DNA of 64,000 bases from Roseiarcus sp963784805 (GCA_963784805.1 CAWASR010000016.1:62001-126000); one strand, 5' to 3'. Shown: positions 35,561 to 44,975, counted from the first letter of the stretch. Made by a program: numbers and translations. The notes: generated by a model not told the origin, from the letters alone.

Positions 35561-36649
35561 GTGACGTTTGTTCTCGATCACATCGGATTGTCGGCGGGCG
35601 AGACGCCCGTGATCACCGACGTGTCCCTCACTTTGGAAAAAGGGACGATGAACATCCTGCTCGGCCCGACGCTGTCGGGCAAGACCACTTTGATGCGCTT
35701 GATGGCCGGCCTGGACAGGCCGACGGCCGGACGGATTCTGTCCAATGGCGTGGACGTGACCGGCGTTTCCGTGCGCCGCCGTTCAGTTGCGATGGTTTAT
35801 CAGCAGTTCGTCAATTACCCTTCGCTCACGGTTTATGAAAACATTGCCTCGCCAATGCGAGTCGCTGGCGTATCTCAAACGGAAATCGACTTGCGAGTCA
35901 CGGAGGCTGCGCGCTTCCTGCGCCTTGAACAGCTATTGCAACGCCTGCCTGGACAGCTTTCCGGCGGACAGCAGCAGCGCACCGCCATCGCGCGCGCGCT
36001 GGTCAAGCGCGCAGATTTGGTGCTCCTCGATGAACCGCTGGCCAATCTCGACTATAAGTTGCGCGAGGAGCTGCGGGAGGAGCTTCCGAAGGTCTTTTCC
36101 CAATCGGGGACGATTTTGGTTTACGCGACCACCGAACCGACGGAGGCTCTTCTTCTCGGCGGGGTCACAATCACGCTCCACGAAGGACGGGTGACGCAGG
36201 TCGGTCCGACCGCGCTGGTCTATCGCCGGCCCGACAACGTCGAGGCCGCACGCGTCTTTTCCGATCCGCCTCTCAACGAGCTCGCCATTGAAAAACGCGG
36301 CGGCCTTGTGGTTCTGCGCAATGGCCGACAATTGCCGGCCGCCGGCGCGTTGTCCCGCTTGCCGGACGGCGAGTACCGGCTCGGTTTTCGCGCCGATGCG
36401 GTCGCGATCGACGAAGTTCAATCTTCGGGCCTCGTTTTTCCCGGCAAGGTCGCATTGACGGAAATCAGCGGCTCGGAAAGCTTCATTCATGTCGACGTCG
36501 GTCTGGGAATTTGGGTGTGCCTGGTGGCGGGCGTGCACGACTGGCAGCCGGGCGCGTCGATCGACGTTCGTGTCGATGCGACCAAAGTTCTCGCCTTCGA
36601 CCGATCCGGCAAGCTGGTGGCAATTCCCTACATTGCGATGACGGCTTGA
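35561..36649 (+). CDS. glpS: Glycerol ABC transporter ATP-binding protein GlpS
   Basis: One of two unequal ATPases of the rhizobial glycerol importer (GlpSTPQUV). Walker A GPTLSGKTT (about 36-44), Q-loop YQQF, canonical signature LSGGQQQR, Walker B LVLLDEPLANLD. The switch His is missing: the usual T-H-D of the H-loop reads YATTEPTEA. C-terminal TOBE region from about residue 235. Start is GTG 35561; 362 aa. Together with GlpT it predicts one competent and one impaired ATP site. Direct neighbours confirm the operon. Confidence 0.92.
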   Translation: MTFVLDHIGLSAGETPVITDVSLTLEKGTMNILLGPTLSGKTTLMRLMAGLDRPTAGRILSNGVDVTGVSVRRRSVAMVYQQFVNYPSLTVYENIASPMRVAGVSQTEIDLRVTEAARFLRLEQLLQRLPGQLSGGQQQRTAIARALVKRADLVLLDEPLANLDYKLREELREELPKVFSQSGTILVYATTEPTEALLLGGVTITLHEGRVTQVGPTALVYRRPDNVEAARVFSDPPLNELAIEKRGGLVVLRNGRQLPAAGALSRLPDGEYRLGFRADAVAIDEVQSSGLVFPGKVALTEISGSESFIHVDVGLGIWVCLVAGVHDWQPGASIDVRVDATKVLAFDRSGKLVAIPYIAMTA

Positions 36650-36659
36650 GGAGCGGACC

Positions 36660-37742
36660 ATGAAGCAGATAACGCTCGACGGGATCGCTCACTCTTATAT
36701 CGAAAAACCGCGCGGCGAATCCGACTTTGCGTTGAAGCCGCTGCACTATGTTTGGGAGCGCGGAAAGGCCTACGCGTTGCTCGGTCCCTCGGGATGCGGA
36801 AAGACCACGCTGCTCAATATCATCTCGGGTCTTGTCACCCCGTCCCAGGGGCGGTTGCTGTTCGACCAAACCGACGTAACGTATCTGGCGACGGAGCAAC
36901 GCAATATCGCTCAGGTCTTTCAGTTTCCTGTCATCTACGACACGATGACAGTGGCTGAGAACTTGGCCTTTCCGTTGAAGAATCGGCGCCTTCCCCGAGC
37001 GGTCATCGACAAGCGTGTCGCGGAAATCGCGCAGATGCTGGACCTGACGCGCGATCTCAACCGCCGCGCGCGCGGGCTGACCGCCGACGCAAAGCAAAAA
37101 ATTTCTCTGGGACGCGGGCTGGTTCGCGCCGACGTGTCGGCGGTCCTTTTCGACGAGCCGCTCACTGTCATCGACCCGACGCTGAAATGGGAGCTTCGTT
37201 CGAAATTGAAGGCGGTGCATCGCGCCCTCGATCTGTTGATGATCTACGTGACTCACGATCAGATCGAAGCCCTGACCTTCGCCGACAAGGTTATCGTGAT
37301 GAACGAAGGCAAAGCTGTCCAAATAGGAACGCCCGCCGAGCTTTTCGAACGACCGGAGCATACGTTCGTCGGCTATTTCATCGGTTCGCCCGGAATGAAT
37401 CTCTTCCCAGCCACCGTGGCTGGGCGCCGCGCCGTCGTGGACGGAAACGAAATCGAATTGGCCGCAGCCTATCCCGACTTGCCGGCGAACCGACGTGTTC
37501 AAATCGGCGTGCGGCCCGACTATGCCTCCCTGACCCGTTCGGGCGGATTGCCGGTGCAAATTCGCCACATCGCGGATCTCGGCCGCAAGCGTCTCGCTCA
37601 TGCTACGCTCGGGCGGTATCCGATGGTGGCGACGATCCCGCAAGACATGTCGGATGTCGGCGAGCAGGCGAAGGTGTCGTTCGACGCTTCGCAGACGCAC
37701 GTCTATCTCGACGACATCCGCGTTGAAGGGGTCGCGGCATGA
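36660..37742 (+). CDS. glpT: Glycerol ABC transporter ATP-binding protein GlpT
   Basis: Partner ATPase of GlpS. Walker A GPSGCGKTT (about 41-49), Walker B AVLFDEPLTVID and H-loop YVTHDQIEAL are intact, but the signature helix reads LTADAKQKISLGR instead of LSGGQQQR. So it supplies catalytic residues while GlpS supplies the only good signature. C-terminal TOBE-like domain from about residue 240 (LFPATVAGRRA). 360 aa. ATG 10 bases after the glpS stop; its own stop overlaps glpP (ATGA). Not the GlpT G3P/Pi antiporter of E. coli, despite the name. Confidence 0.92.
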   Translation: MKQITLDGIAHSYIEKPRGESDFALKPLHYVWERGKAYALLGPSGCGKTTLLNIISGLVTPSQGRLLFDQTDVTYLATEQRNIAQVFQFPVIYDTMTVAENLAFPLKNRRLPRAVIDKRVAEIAQMLDLTRDLNRRARGLTADAKQKISLGRGLVRADVSAVLFDEPLTVIDPTLKWELRSKLKAVHRALDLLMIYVTHDQIEALTFADKVIVMNEGKAVQIGTPAELFERPEHTFVGYFIGSPGMNLFPATVAGRRAVVDGNEIELAAAYPDLPANRRVQIGVRPDYASLTRSGGLPVQIRHIADLGRKRLAHATLGRYPMVATIPQDMSDVGEQAKVSFDASQTHVYLDDIRVEGVAA

Positions 37743-38629
37743 TCGACAAGCCGGTCAACAATCGCGCATGGCTCTTCGTCCTGCCCGTCCTCGGCTTCGT
37801 GATGTTCTCTTCGATAATTCCGGCGATGACCGTCGTGAACTATTCGATTCAGGACACGATGGGGGCGAATAAATTCTTCTGGAGTGGCGACACCTGGTTC
37901 CGAGATCTCTTGAATCCGAGCACCGCAATTGGCGCGAGATTTAACGACGCGCTGTTTCGCACTCTCGCCTTCTCGCTCACTTGCTTGCTGATCGAAGTGC
38001 CGCTCGGCATCGCTATCGCGCTCTGCTTGCCGCGCAAAGGTCGGACGATCGGAATTGCGTTGGTGGTGATGGCGTTGCCGATGCTCATTCCGTTCAATGT
38101 GGTCGGAACCATATGGCAGATATTCACGCGCCAGGACATCGGATTGTTCGGAGCGGCGCTGACCGGGCTCGGCCTTCACTACAACGTCACCCAGAATGCG
38201 ATCTCCGCGTGGGTCACCATTGTCGTCATCGATGTCTGGCATTGGACGCCGCTCGTGATTCTGTTGAGTTATGCGGGTCTGCGCGCGATTCCCGACGCGT
38301 TTTATCAAGCAGCCAAAATCGACGGCGCCAGCCGCTGGGCGGTTTTCGTCAATATCGAATTGCCCAAGCTGCAAAAGGTCCTCGTCATCGCGGTGTTGCT
38401 GCGCTTCATGCAGACTTTCATGATCTATACCGAACCGGTCGTCGTGACCGGCGGCGGCCCGGGCAGCGCGACGACCTTCCTTTCGATCGACCTGGTGAAA
38501 ATCGCTCTCGGTCAGGTCGACCTCGGCAACGCCGCCGCGATGTCGCTCGTCTACTATCTGATCACCCTCACAGTGTGCTGGGTCTTCTACACCATCATGA
38601 CCCAGATTGAACGAAGGCGGGACGCCTGA
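37739..38629 (+). CDS. glpP: Glycerol ABC transporter permease GlpP
   Basis: MalF/UgpA-type inner-membrane permease, six predicted helices (first AWLFVLPVLGFVMFSSIIPA at 9-28). The cytoplasmic EAA loop that docks the ATPase is QAAKIDGASRWAVFVNIELP (about 190-210). FLSIDLVKIALGQVDLGNAAAMSLV follows, typical of sugar/glycerol permeases. 296 aa. Overlaps glpT by 4 bases and glpQ by 1 base, so stoichiometric coupling is expected. Confidence 0.92.
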   Translation: MIDKPVNNRAWLFVLPVLGFVMFSSIIPAMTVVNYSIQDTMGANKFFWSGDTWFRDLLNPSTAIGARFNDALFRTLAFSLTCLLIEVPLGIAIALCLPRKGRTIGIALVVMALPMLIPFNVVGTIWQIFTRQDIGLFGAALTGLGLHYNVTQNAISAWVTIVVIDVWHWTPLVILLSYAGLRAIPDAFYQAAKIDGASRWAVFVNIELPKLQKVLVIAVLLRFMQTFMIYTEPVVVTGGGPGSATTFLSIDLVKIALGQVDLGNAAAMSLVYYLITLTVCWVFYTIMTQIERRRDA

Positions 38630-39435
38630 TGCGCCAGAGTCTCGCCCCGAGATTGATTCTAGTCGTCTATCTCATATTGCTGATGCTGCCGATCTATTGG
38701 CTAATCAACATGAGCTTGCGAACCAATTCTGACATCATGTCTGGGATGGCGCTGTGGCCGCATCATCCAACATTTGAGAAATACATCGCGATTTTTCGTG
38801 ATCCGACGTGGGTCCATGCCTTCGGCGTTTCGCTCACCTATGTCGCGATCAATACCGTAATTTCGGTGACCGTCGCCTTGCCCGCCGCTTACGCGTTCAA
38901 TCGCTATGCTTTCGTCGGCGACAAGCACCTGTTTTTCTGGCTGCTGACCAATCTGATGGCGCCAGCCGCTGTTTTCGCGATGCCGTTCTTCCAGCTCTAT
39001 TACGCGCTCGGCTTGTTCGACACGATCTGGGCCGTAGCGCTCGCCCATTGCTTGTTCAACGTCCCGTTGGCGGTCTGGATTCTTGAAGGGTTCATCGGCG
39101 GAGTTCCGCGCGAGATCGATGAAACCGCGGAGATCGACGGGTATTCCTTTCCGAGATTCTTCATCTTCATTTTTCTGCCGCTGATCGCCAATGGCGTCGG
39201 CGTGACCGCCTTCTTCTGCTTCATGTTCTCCTGGATCGAGCAGTTGTTGGCGACGACGCTGACGGCGTCGAATGCCCTGCCGTTCGCGGCGGTGATGACG
39301 CGCAGCTATTCCGTCTCGGGCATGGACTGGTCGCTGCTGTCCGCCGCCGGCGTTCTGACGATGATTCCCGGCGCCGTGGTGATCTGGTTCGTGCGCAATC
39401 ACATCGCCAAGGGCTTCGCGCTTGGCCGAGTCTAG
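38629..39435 (+). CDS. glpQ: Glycerol ABC transporter permease GlpQ
   Basis: MalG/UgpE-type permease, six helices (LILVVYLILLMLPIYWLINM at 9-28). EAA loop ETAEIDGYSFPRFFIFIFLP (about 165-184). 268 aa, complete. Start overlaps glpP stop (TGATG). Paired with GlpP in the membrane; in Rhizobium leguminosarum the glpSTPQUV system imports glycerol. Not glycerophosphodiesterase GlpQ of E. coli. Confidence 0.92.
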   Translation: MRQSLAPRLILVVYLILLMLPIYWLINMSLRTNSDIMSGMALWPHHPTFEKYIAIFRDPTWVHAFGVSLTYVAINTVISVTVALPAAYAFNRYAFVGDKHLFFWLLTNLMAPAAVFAMPFFQLYYALGLFDTIWAVALAHCLFNVPLAVWILEGFIGGVPREIDETAEIDGYSFPRFFIFIFLPLIANGVGVTAFFCFMFSWIEQLLATTLTASNALPFAAVMTRSYSVSGMDWSLLSAAGVLTMIPGAVVIWFVRNHIAKGFALGRV

Positions 39436-39450
39436 AGGAGCGTTTGCACA

Positions 39451-39726
39451 ATGCTAGGCTGGATGGCATGGACCTGGCAGACGGCGTTGTTCTTTGGCCT
39501 CGTGGGAGCCGCACTGGTCATCCTGACCTTGCTGGCGGTCTATCGGCCGGAAACGCCGCGCGTCGGCATTCTTCGATTTCCGACGACGAGAGGCGATCGG
39601 TTCTTCGTCACCCTGATCGGGTCAGCCTTCATCTTTGTGTTCTGGATGCGGTTCGGAGGCGGGGCGCTGTGGTACCCGCTCGCCGCATCAGTGGTTTACG
39701 GCATCGCGATGTTCACTTTCGCGTAA
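39451..39726 (+). CDS. glpU: Small DUF2160 membrane protein of the glycerol transporter (GlpU)
   Basis: 91 aa with two to three hydrophobic segments (WQTALFFGLVGAALVILTLL; FFVTLIGSAFIFVFWM; ALWYPLAASVVYGIAMFTF). DUF2160 is found almost only in glycerol ABC operons, between the permeases and the binding protein, exactly as here. Its role in transport is unknown; an accessory membrane subunit is the obvious guess. 15 bases after glpQ. Confidence 0.88.
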   Translation: MLGWMAWTWQTALFFGLVGAALVILTLLAVYRPETPRVGILRFPTTRGDRFFVTLIGSAFIFVFWMRFGGGALWYPLAASVVYGIAMFTFA

Positions 39727-39779
39727 CCGTATCGCGCCTGTCGCGCATGGTGCGCAACGGGTTTTATTGGGAGGAAATA

Positions 39780-41564
39780 ATGGACGTAAAGCGTCGTGAC
39801 GTATTGAAGGGAGCCGCAGCGGTCGCGGCAACCGCGGCAACCGCCGGTGGAGCAGCGATAATCACCTCCACACCCACCTACGCCCAACAGGTCGACGCCG
39901 CCAAGAAATGGGTCGACAGCGAATTTCAGCCCTCGACCCTGACCAAGGATGAGCAGATGGCCGAGATGGAATGGTTCATCAAGGCGTCCGCTCCGTTCAA
40001 GGGCATGAAGGTCAGCACAGCTTCCGAAATTCTCGGAGTTCACGAGTATGAGTCGAAGACGCTGACGAAGGCGTTTGCCGAGATTACCGGCATTCAAGTC
40101 AACCACGAGATGATGGACGAGGGCTTGATCGTCGACAAGATCGAGGTGGAAATTCAATCCGGCAAGCCGATCTACGATTTCTGGATGAACAATTCCGACT
40201 TCATCGGCACCCATCCCCGCTATAACGACATTGTCGGCGGATCGCTCACCGATTTCATGGCCAACGACGGCAAGGAAATCACCAATCCGGGTCTCGACCT
40301 CAACGACTTCATCGGTCTGTCCTTTGCGACATTCACCGATGGAAAACTTTATCAATTGCCCGATCAGCAATTCGCCAACCTCTATTGGTTCCGATACGAC
40401 TGGTTCCAGCGGCCGGAATTAAAGGCGGCGTTCAAGAAGAAATTCGGCTACGACCTCGGCGTTCCCGTTAATTGGTCGGCCTACGAAGACATCGCCGATT
40501 TCTTTACCAACGACGTGAAGCAGATCGACGGGCAAAAAGTCTATGGTCACATGGACTACGGCAAGAAGGATCCGTCGCTCGGCTGGCGCTTCACTGACGC
40601 CTGGCTGTCGATGGCCGGCAACGGCGATCGCGGTCTGCCCAATGGAAGGCCGGTCGACGAATGGGGCATTCGCGCAGAAAATGGCATTCCGGTCGGCTCT
40701 TCAATCTCTCGTGGCGGCGACGCCAACGGCCCTGCAGCCGTCTACGCGCTAACCAAGTTCGTCGAATGGCTGAAGAAATATGCGCCGCCGGAAGCAGCAG
40801 GCATGGACTTTCTCGAGGCTGGCGCGGTGCCGGGCCAAGGCCACATCGCCCAGCAGATCTTCTGGTATAGCGCCTTTACCGCGGCGCTCTCCAAGCCCGA
40901 TCTACCGGTGATGAACAAGGATGGCACGCCGAAATGGCGCATGGCGCCGAGCCCGCACGGCGCTTATTGGAAGGACGGCATGAAGCTCGGCTACCAGGAC
41001 GTCGGCTGCTGGACTCTGCTGAAATATGCGCCATTGGAGCGTGTCAAGGCTGGTTGGCTCTACTCGCAATTCTGCGTGTCGAAGTCGGTGAGCCTGAAGA
41101 AGGCGGTCACGTTCCTGCATTTGATTCGCGAAAGCGACATCCTGCACCAAGCGATGACAGACCTTGCGCCGAAGGTGGGCGGCTGGGTCGAGTTCTATCG
41201 TAGTCCCGCTCGCAAGCTGTGGACTCCCACGGGCGTCAATGTGCCCGAATACGGCAAGCTGGCGCAGGTCTGGTGGCAGAACGTCTCCAAAGGCATTTCC
41301 GGCGAGGCGACTTACCAGCAGGCGATGGACGGCTTGGCCCGCGATCAGGACGCGATCATGACCCGGCTTCAGAAATCCGGCGTCCAGGGCAAGCTGGGGC
41401 CGAGAATGAACGAGGAAAGGGACCCGGAATATTGGTACGCCAAGGCCGAGAAGGACGGCAATCTTGCGCCACAGCGCAAGCTAGCAAATGAAAAACCGCC
41501 AGGCGAAACCATCGACTATGATGAGCTGCTCAAGACCTGGACAGCGGCAGCTCCCAAAAAGTAA
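39780..41564 (+). CDS. glpV: Glycerol ABC transporter substrate-binding protein GlpV
   Basis: Periplasmic solute-binding protein. Twin-arginine (Tat) signal: VKRRDVLKGAAAVAATAAT, with cleavage likely near TYAQQ (about 35). Extended SBP_bac_1 fold; 594 aa, larger than most binding proteins but usual for GlpV. ATG 39780 follows an excellent GGGAGGAAATA ribosome site. In-frame sequence upstream crosses glpU and is rejected. High expression expected. A strong hairpin (41590-41612) separates it from glpK. Confidence 0.93.
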   Translation: MDVKRRDVLKGAAAVAATAATAGGAAIITSTPTYAQQVDAAKKWVDSEFQPSTLTKDEQMAEMEWFIKASAPFKGMKVSTASEILGVHEYESKTLTKAFAEITGIQVNHEMMDEGLIVDKIEVEIQSGKPIYDFWMNNSDFIGTHPRYNDIVGGSLTDFMANDGKEITNPGLDLNDFIGLSFATFTDGKLYQLPDQQFANLYWFRYDWFQRPELKAAFKKKFGYDLGVPVNWSAYEDIADFFTNDVKQIDGQKVYGHMDYGKKDPSLGWRFTDAWLSMAGNGDRGLPNGRPVDEWGIRAENGIPVGSSISRGGDANGPAAVYALTKFVEWLKKYAPPEAAGMDFLEAGAVPGQGHIAQQIFWYSAFTAALSKPDLPVMNKDGTPKWRMAPSPHGAYWKDGMKLGYQDVGCWTLLKYAPLERVKAGWLYSQFCVSKSVSLKKAVTFLHLIRESDILHQAMTDLAPKVGGWVEFYRSPARKLWTPTGVNVPEYGKLAQVWWQNVSKGISGEATYQQAMDGLARDQDAIMTRLQKSGVQGKLGPRMNEERDPEYWYAKAEKDGNLAPQRKLANEKPPGETIDYDELLKTWTAAAPKK

Positions 41565-41589
41565 GGCCGACGATTTCAAGTCGCGAACT

Positions 41590-41612
41590 GGGTCGGGCGC
41601 AGCGCCCGACCC
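41590..41612 (+). terminator. Strong hairpin between glpV and glpK (attenuator or mRNA-stabilising stem)
   Basis: GGGTCGGGCGC pairs with GCGCCCGACCC around a single A (practical stem 9 bp, 5-base loop). The following CCATTTCATAT is only weakly U-rich, so partial termination or 3'-end protection of the glpV message is more likely than full termination. Confidence 0.6.
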
Positions 41613-41642
41613 CATTTCATATCTGGCAAGGATCGGCGTCGT

Positions 41643-43161
41643 ATGAAGGGATGCGTTCTCGTCATCGATCAGGGCACGACGTCGACTTCGCGCCATCGTC
41701 TTCGACGCCGACGGCGCGCCCGTCGCGGCGGCGCAAAGGGAATTCACCCAGATCTTCCCGCAGCCGGGATGGGTGGAGCACGATCCTGAGGACATCTGGC
41801 GAAGCGCGTTGGAAACGGGGCGCGAGGCGCTGCTCAAGTCGGAAAGCATATCCTCGGGCCTGGCCGGCGTCGGCATCGCCAATCAGCGGGAAACCACGCT
41901 CGTCTGGAACCGCAAGACCGGCAAGCCGATCCACAACGCCATCGTCTGGCAGGATCGTCGCACCGCGCCGCTGTGCGCCAGGCTCAAGGCCCAAGGCCTC
42001 GAGAGAATGGTGTCGGAACGGTCAGGACTTTTGCTCGACCCCTATTTTTCTGCGACAAAGATCGCGTGGCTGCTCGACAATGTCGAAAACGCGCGCGCGC
42101 TTGCGGAGCAAGGCGAGCTCGCGTTTGGCACAGTCGACAGCTTTCTCATTTGGCGATCAACCGGCGGCAAGTCGCACGTCACCGACGCCACCAACGCGTC
42201 CCGCACGTTGCTTCTAAACATTCATTCGGGCGAATGGGACGACGAGCTTCTCAGGCTATTCCGGATCCCGCGCGCGATGATGCCGGAGGTGCGCGATTGC
42301 GCCGCTGATTTCGGGACGATCGAAGCCCGATATTTGGGCATGGCGCTGCCGATCCGCGGCGTCGCCGGGGATCAGCAAGCGGCCTTGATCGGTCAGGCAT
42401 GCTTTCGACCCGGAATGGTCAAGTCGACCTATGGAACAGGGTGTTTTGTCCTTTTGAACACCGGGGCCAAGGCGGTGGCTTCAAACAACAAGCTGCTCAC
42501 GACTGTCGCCTATCAATGGAAGGGCGAGCGAACCTACGCGGTCGAGGGCTCAATTTTTTCCGCCGGAGCGACCATACAATGGTTGCGCGACGGACTGGGC
42601 GTCGTGACGCATGCGAGCGAGACGGGGGAATTGGCGGCGCGAGCCGACCCCGAACAGCGCGTCTATATCGTGCCCGCTTTCACCGGGCTCGGGGCTCCTT
42701 ACTGGGACAGCGAAGCGCGCGCCGCCATCATGGGGCTGACGCGAGGCGCGACCCGCAACGAAATCGCCCGCGCGGCGCTCGAAAGCGTGGCCTACCAAAC
42801 GCGCGACCTGATTGGCGCGATGCAGGCGGACGGCGGAACTCCTGAAGGCGAGAGCGCGCAGTCCGTTATCCGCGTCGATGGCGGGATGAGCGCAAGCGAC
42901 TGGACTATGCAATTCCTCGCCGACATGCTCGACGCGCCAGTCGACCGGCCGGCCGTCGTTGAGACCACGGCCATGGGGGCGGCGTTTCTGGCCGGTTGGG
43001 AGTCCGGCCTCTTTCCAGGCCCCGACGAATTCGCAACCGCCTGGCGATCGCAACGTCGTTTCACCCCCAACATGCCGAGCGCGGAGCGTGAATCTCGCTA
43101 CCGCGGATGGCGGGACGCGGTGGCGCGCGTTGTAGCTCCTTCCACAGCGCTGAGATCATGA
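41643..43161 (+). pseudogene. glpK: Glycerol kinase with a +1 frameshift at codon 15-16
   Basis: FGGY kinase making G3P from glycerol and ATP. ATG 41643 gives M-K-G-C-V-L-V-I-D-Q-G-T-T-S-T, the ATP-binding start of GlpK, but the next codons are out of frame; deleting one T of the pair 41687-41688 restores R-A-I-V-F-D-A-D-G and the rest of the protein. Downstream blocks are intact: GVGIANQRETTLVWNRKTGK, SKTAWLLDN-like TKIAWLLDN, VAGDQQAAL, YGTGCFVLLNTG, GLGAPYWDSEARAAI, VDGGMSASD. Span 1519 bases, one over a multiple of three. The remaining frame from ATG 41773 would lack the N-terminal ATP-phosphate loop. True mutation or base error. Confidence 0.93.
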
Positions 43162-43874
43162 GGGTCGTCTTTCGGTGCGATCCCGCGTTGCTGGAGGGCC
43201 TGGCCCGCCCGACGCTCGCGCGCCACGCTTTGCCAGACTGGCTGCGTACGATGCCGCGCGCCGTCTTCTCCGAAACGCACGGGCGAGATGTGCGGACGGT
43301 CAAGCAATGTCCCCCGTTCGTCGACGCGATGTCGCACGGATTCGTCATACCGTTGCCATGCGATGTTCGCGTGAGCGACGGCGTGCTGTCATGGGATTGG
43401 GACTACCCGGCCCTTTCGGTCGGATACCACCCGCGTTCGCCGCTCAGCTTTCACGTTCCGGCGCAGGCGACCGGAACGCCATTTTTCAATCCCGACGTCG
43501 CGGTCGTTAAATTCAACAGTTTCTGGACGATCGAGCTCGAGCCCGGTTATTCGCTTTTCGCGACGCATCCGATCAATCGCTCAGACCTGCCGTTTCGAAC
43601 CCTCACCGGGCTCGTCGATTCCGACCGCTTCACGGATGTCGGCGTGTTGTTTCCGGCGTTATGGGTGGACGCCGATTTCGACGGCGTGCTCGCGCGCGGG
43701 ACTCCTGTGGCGCAATGCTTTCCGGTCGAGCGCGCGCCCCTCGAGCTTTCGTTCAAAGGGTTCACAGATCAGGATGCCCGAGGCTATGAATCGACGGCGG
43801 AGAGATTGCTCAGCCGCCCTGGCGTCTACCGCAGGGAATTCCGGATGCGACGCGCTCGCTCACTCGCCGAGTGA
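43158..43874 (+). CDS. DUF6065-like protein coupled to glpK
   Basis: 238 aa; ATG 43158 overlaps the glpK stop (ATGA). No signal peptide. Features: QCPPFVDAMSHGFVIPLPCD, VKFNSFWTIELEPGYSLFAT, HPINRSDLPFRTLTGLVDSD and ALWVDADFDGVLARGTPVAQ. The order W-x-I-x-x-x-PGYSLxxTHPxNR ... LTGLVxxD ... resembles DUF6065 proteins, which have no known function; I am not certain of the assignment. Possible beta-sandwich. Its coupling to glpK may be incidental or may mark a glycerol-related role. The last 15 bases overlap the convergent TPR gene. Confidence 0.6.
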   Translation: MRVVFRCDPALLEGLARPTLARHALPDWLRTMPRAVFSETHGRDVRTVKQCPPFVDAMSHGFVIPLPCDVRVSDGVLSWDWDYPALSVGYHPRSPLSFHVPAQATGTPFFNPDVAVVKFNSFWTIELEPGYSLFATHPINRSDLPFRTLTGLVDSDRFTDVGVLFPALWVDADFDGVLARGTPVAQCFPVERAPLELSFKGFTDQDARGYESTAERLLSRPGVYRREFRMRRARSLAE

Positions 43875-44882
43875 GCGCCGCAATTCGCCAAGGTTCAGCC
43901 AAAGCTCCCCTCTGCGCGTCGAGGGGAGGGCTTGGGCGATCCGGCCGAACGCGTCCGGCCGGACCCGTAGCGCCGCACGATAGCAATCCTTCGCCGCCTT
44001 CAATTCTCCCGCCTGCTGAAGCGCCAGTCCGAGATTCACCTGCGCCTCGGGCAGATCGGGCCGGAGCGCGACGCATCTGCGATAGGCGGCGATCGCCGCG
44101 GAACTGTCGTTCAGATCGTCGTTGATCAGACCAAGGTTGAAATGAATCTGCCAGTCTTTCGGCCGCAGGACCGCAGTTCGCTCCAGCAGCGCGAGCGCCT
44201 CGCGATATTCGCCGAGTCGGCGAAGGCCCCGAGCCAAAGGCAATATCGCCTCGACGCTTTCCGGGGACTTGACCAGGGCGGCGCGAAGCGCGGCGACGGC
44301 GTCCTTGACTCGGCCGAGCGTCATGAGGGCCGAGCCTTGTTCGACAGCGTGCGCGGCGTCGCCCGATGCGGCGAACGCGCGGGCGAACGCCAAGGCGGCC
44401 GCCTCCAATTGGTTGGCCTTGCCAAGCGCTGCGCCGATCTGGCTCCAACCCTGCGAGTCGCGGGGAAACTTCCGTATGATTCGCGCGAGGCTATCCTGCG
44501 CTGCGGGGTCGCCACATTCGAGTTGCGCAATGCACCGAAGAAAGGCCGGCTCCGGTCGATCGGGCTCGGCCTCGCTTGCCCGACTGAACCAATCCCGCGC
44601 CTGCGCAATGTCTCCCAAGGCTCGCGCCGCGCGGCCTGCTATCAACATCGCTGGCGCATGGGCGGGACGCAGAGCCAGACATGACTGAGCCCAGCGTTGG
44701 GCTTCCGCATAGCGGGCGCGCTGCAACGCGATGGTCGCCGCCAACAGGTGGGCGGCGGGATCGTCCGGATGCGCGCCGAGAAACTCGACGCTCATCCTCT
44801 CCGCAATCGCAACCCGACCGGCGCCCAGTTGGCGGAGAGCCTCGGTCAAGCCATCATGCAGCTCGTAGTGGGGCCTTTCCAT
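43860..44882 (-). CDS. Tetratricopeptide-repeat protein
   Basis: 340 aa from ATG 44882 (M-E-R-P-H-Y). Seven to eight TPRs spanning most of the chain, e.g. AAHLLAATIALQRARYAEAQ, APAMLIAGRAARALGDIAQA, IHFNLGLINDDLNDSSAAIA, AQVNLGLALQQAGELKAAKD. No signal peptide or catalytic domain; cytosolic interaction protein. A start 12 codons upstream is also in frame. Convergent overlap of 15 bases with the DUF6065-like gene. Partner unknown. Confidence 0.85.
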   Translation of the reverse strand: MERPHYELHDGLTEALRQLGAGRVAIAERMSVEFLGAHPDDPAAHLLAATIALQRARYAEAQRWAQSCLALRPAHAPAMLIAGRAARALGDIAQARDWFSRASEAEPDRPEPAFLRCIAQLECGDPAAQDSLARIIRKFPRDSQGWSQIGAALGKANQLEAAALAFARAFAASGDAAHAVEQGSALMTLGRVKDAVAALRAALVKSPESVEAILPLARGLRRLGEYREALALLERTAVLRPKDWQIHFNLGLINDDLNDSSAAIAAYRRCVALRPDLPEAQVNLGLALQQAGELKAAKDCYRAALRVRPDAFGRIAQALPSTRRGELWLNLGELRRSLGE

Positions 44883-44975
44883 TCCGTTCCGTCGCCTCGA
44901 ACTCAGGACGCGCCGCACGACCGCGCTTGCCGATCCGATTGCGGAGATTTCGTCCCGATCGCCGGCAGCTCACAA

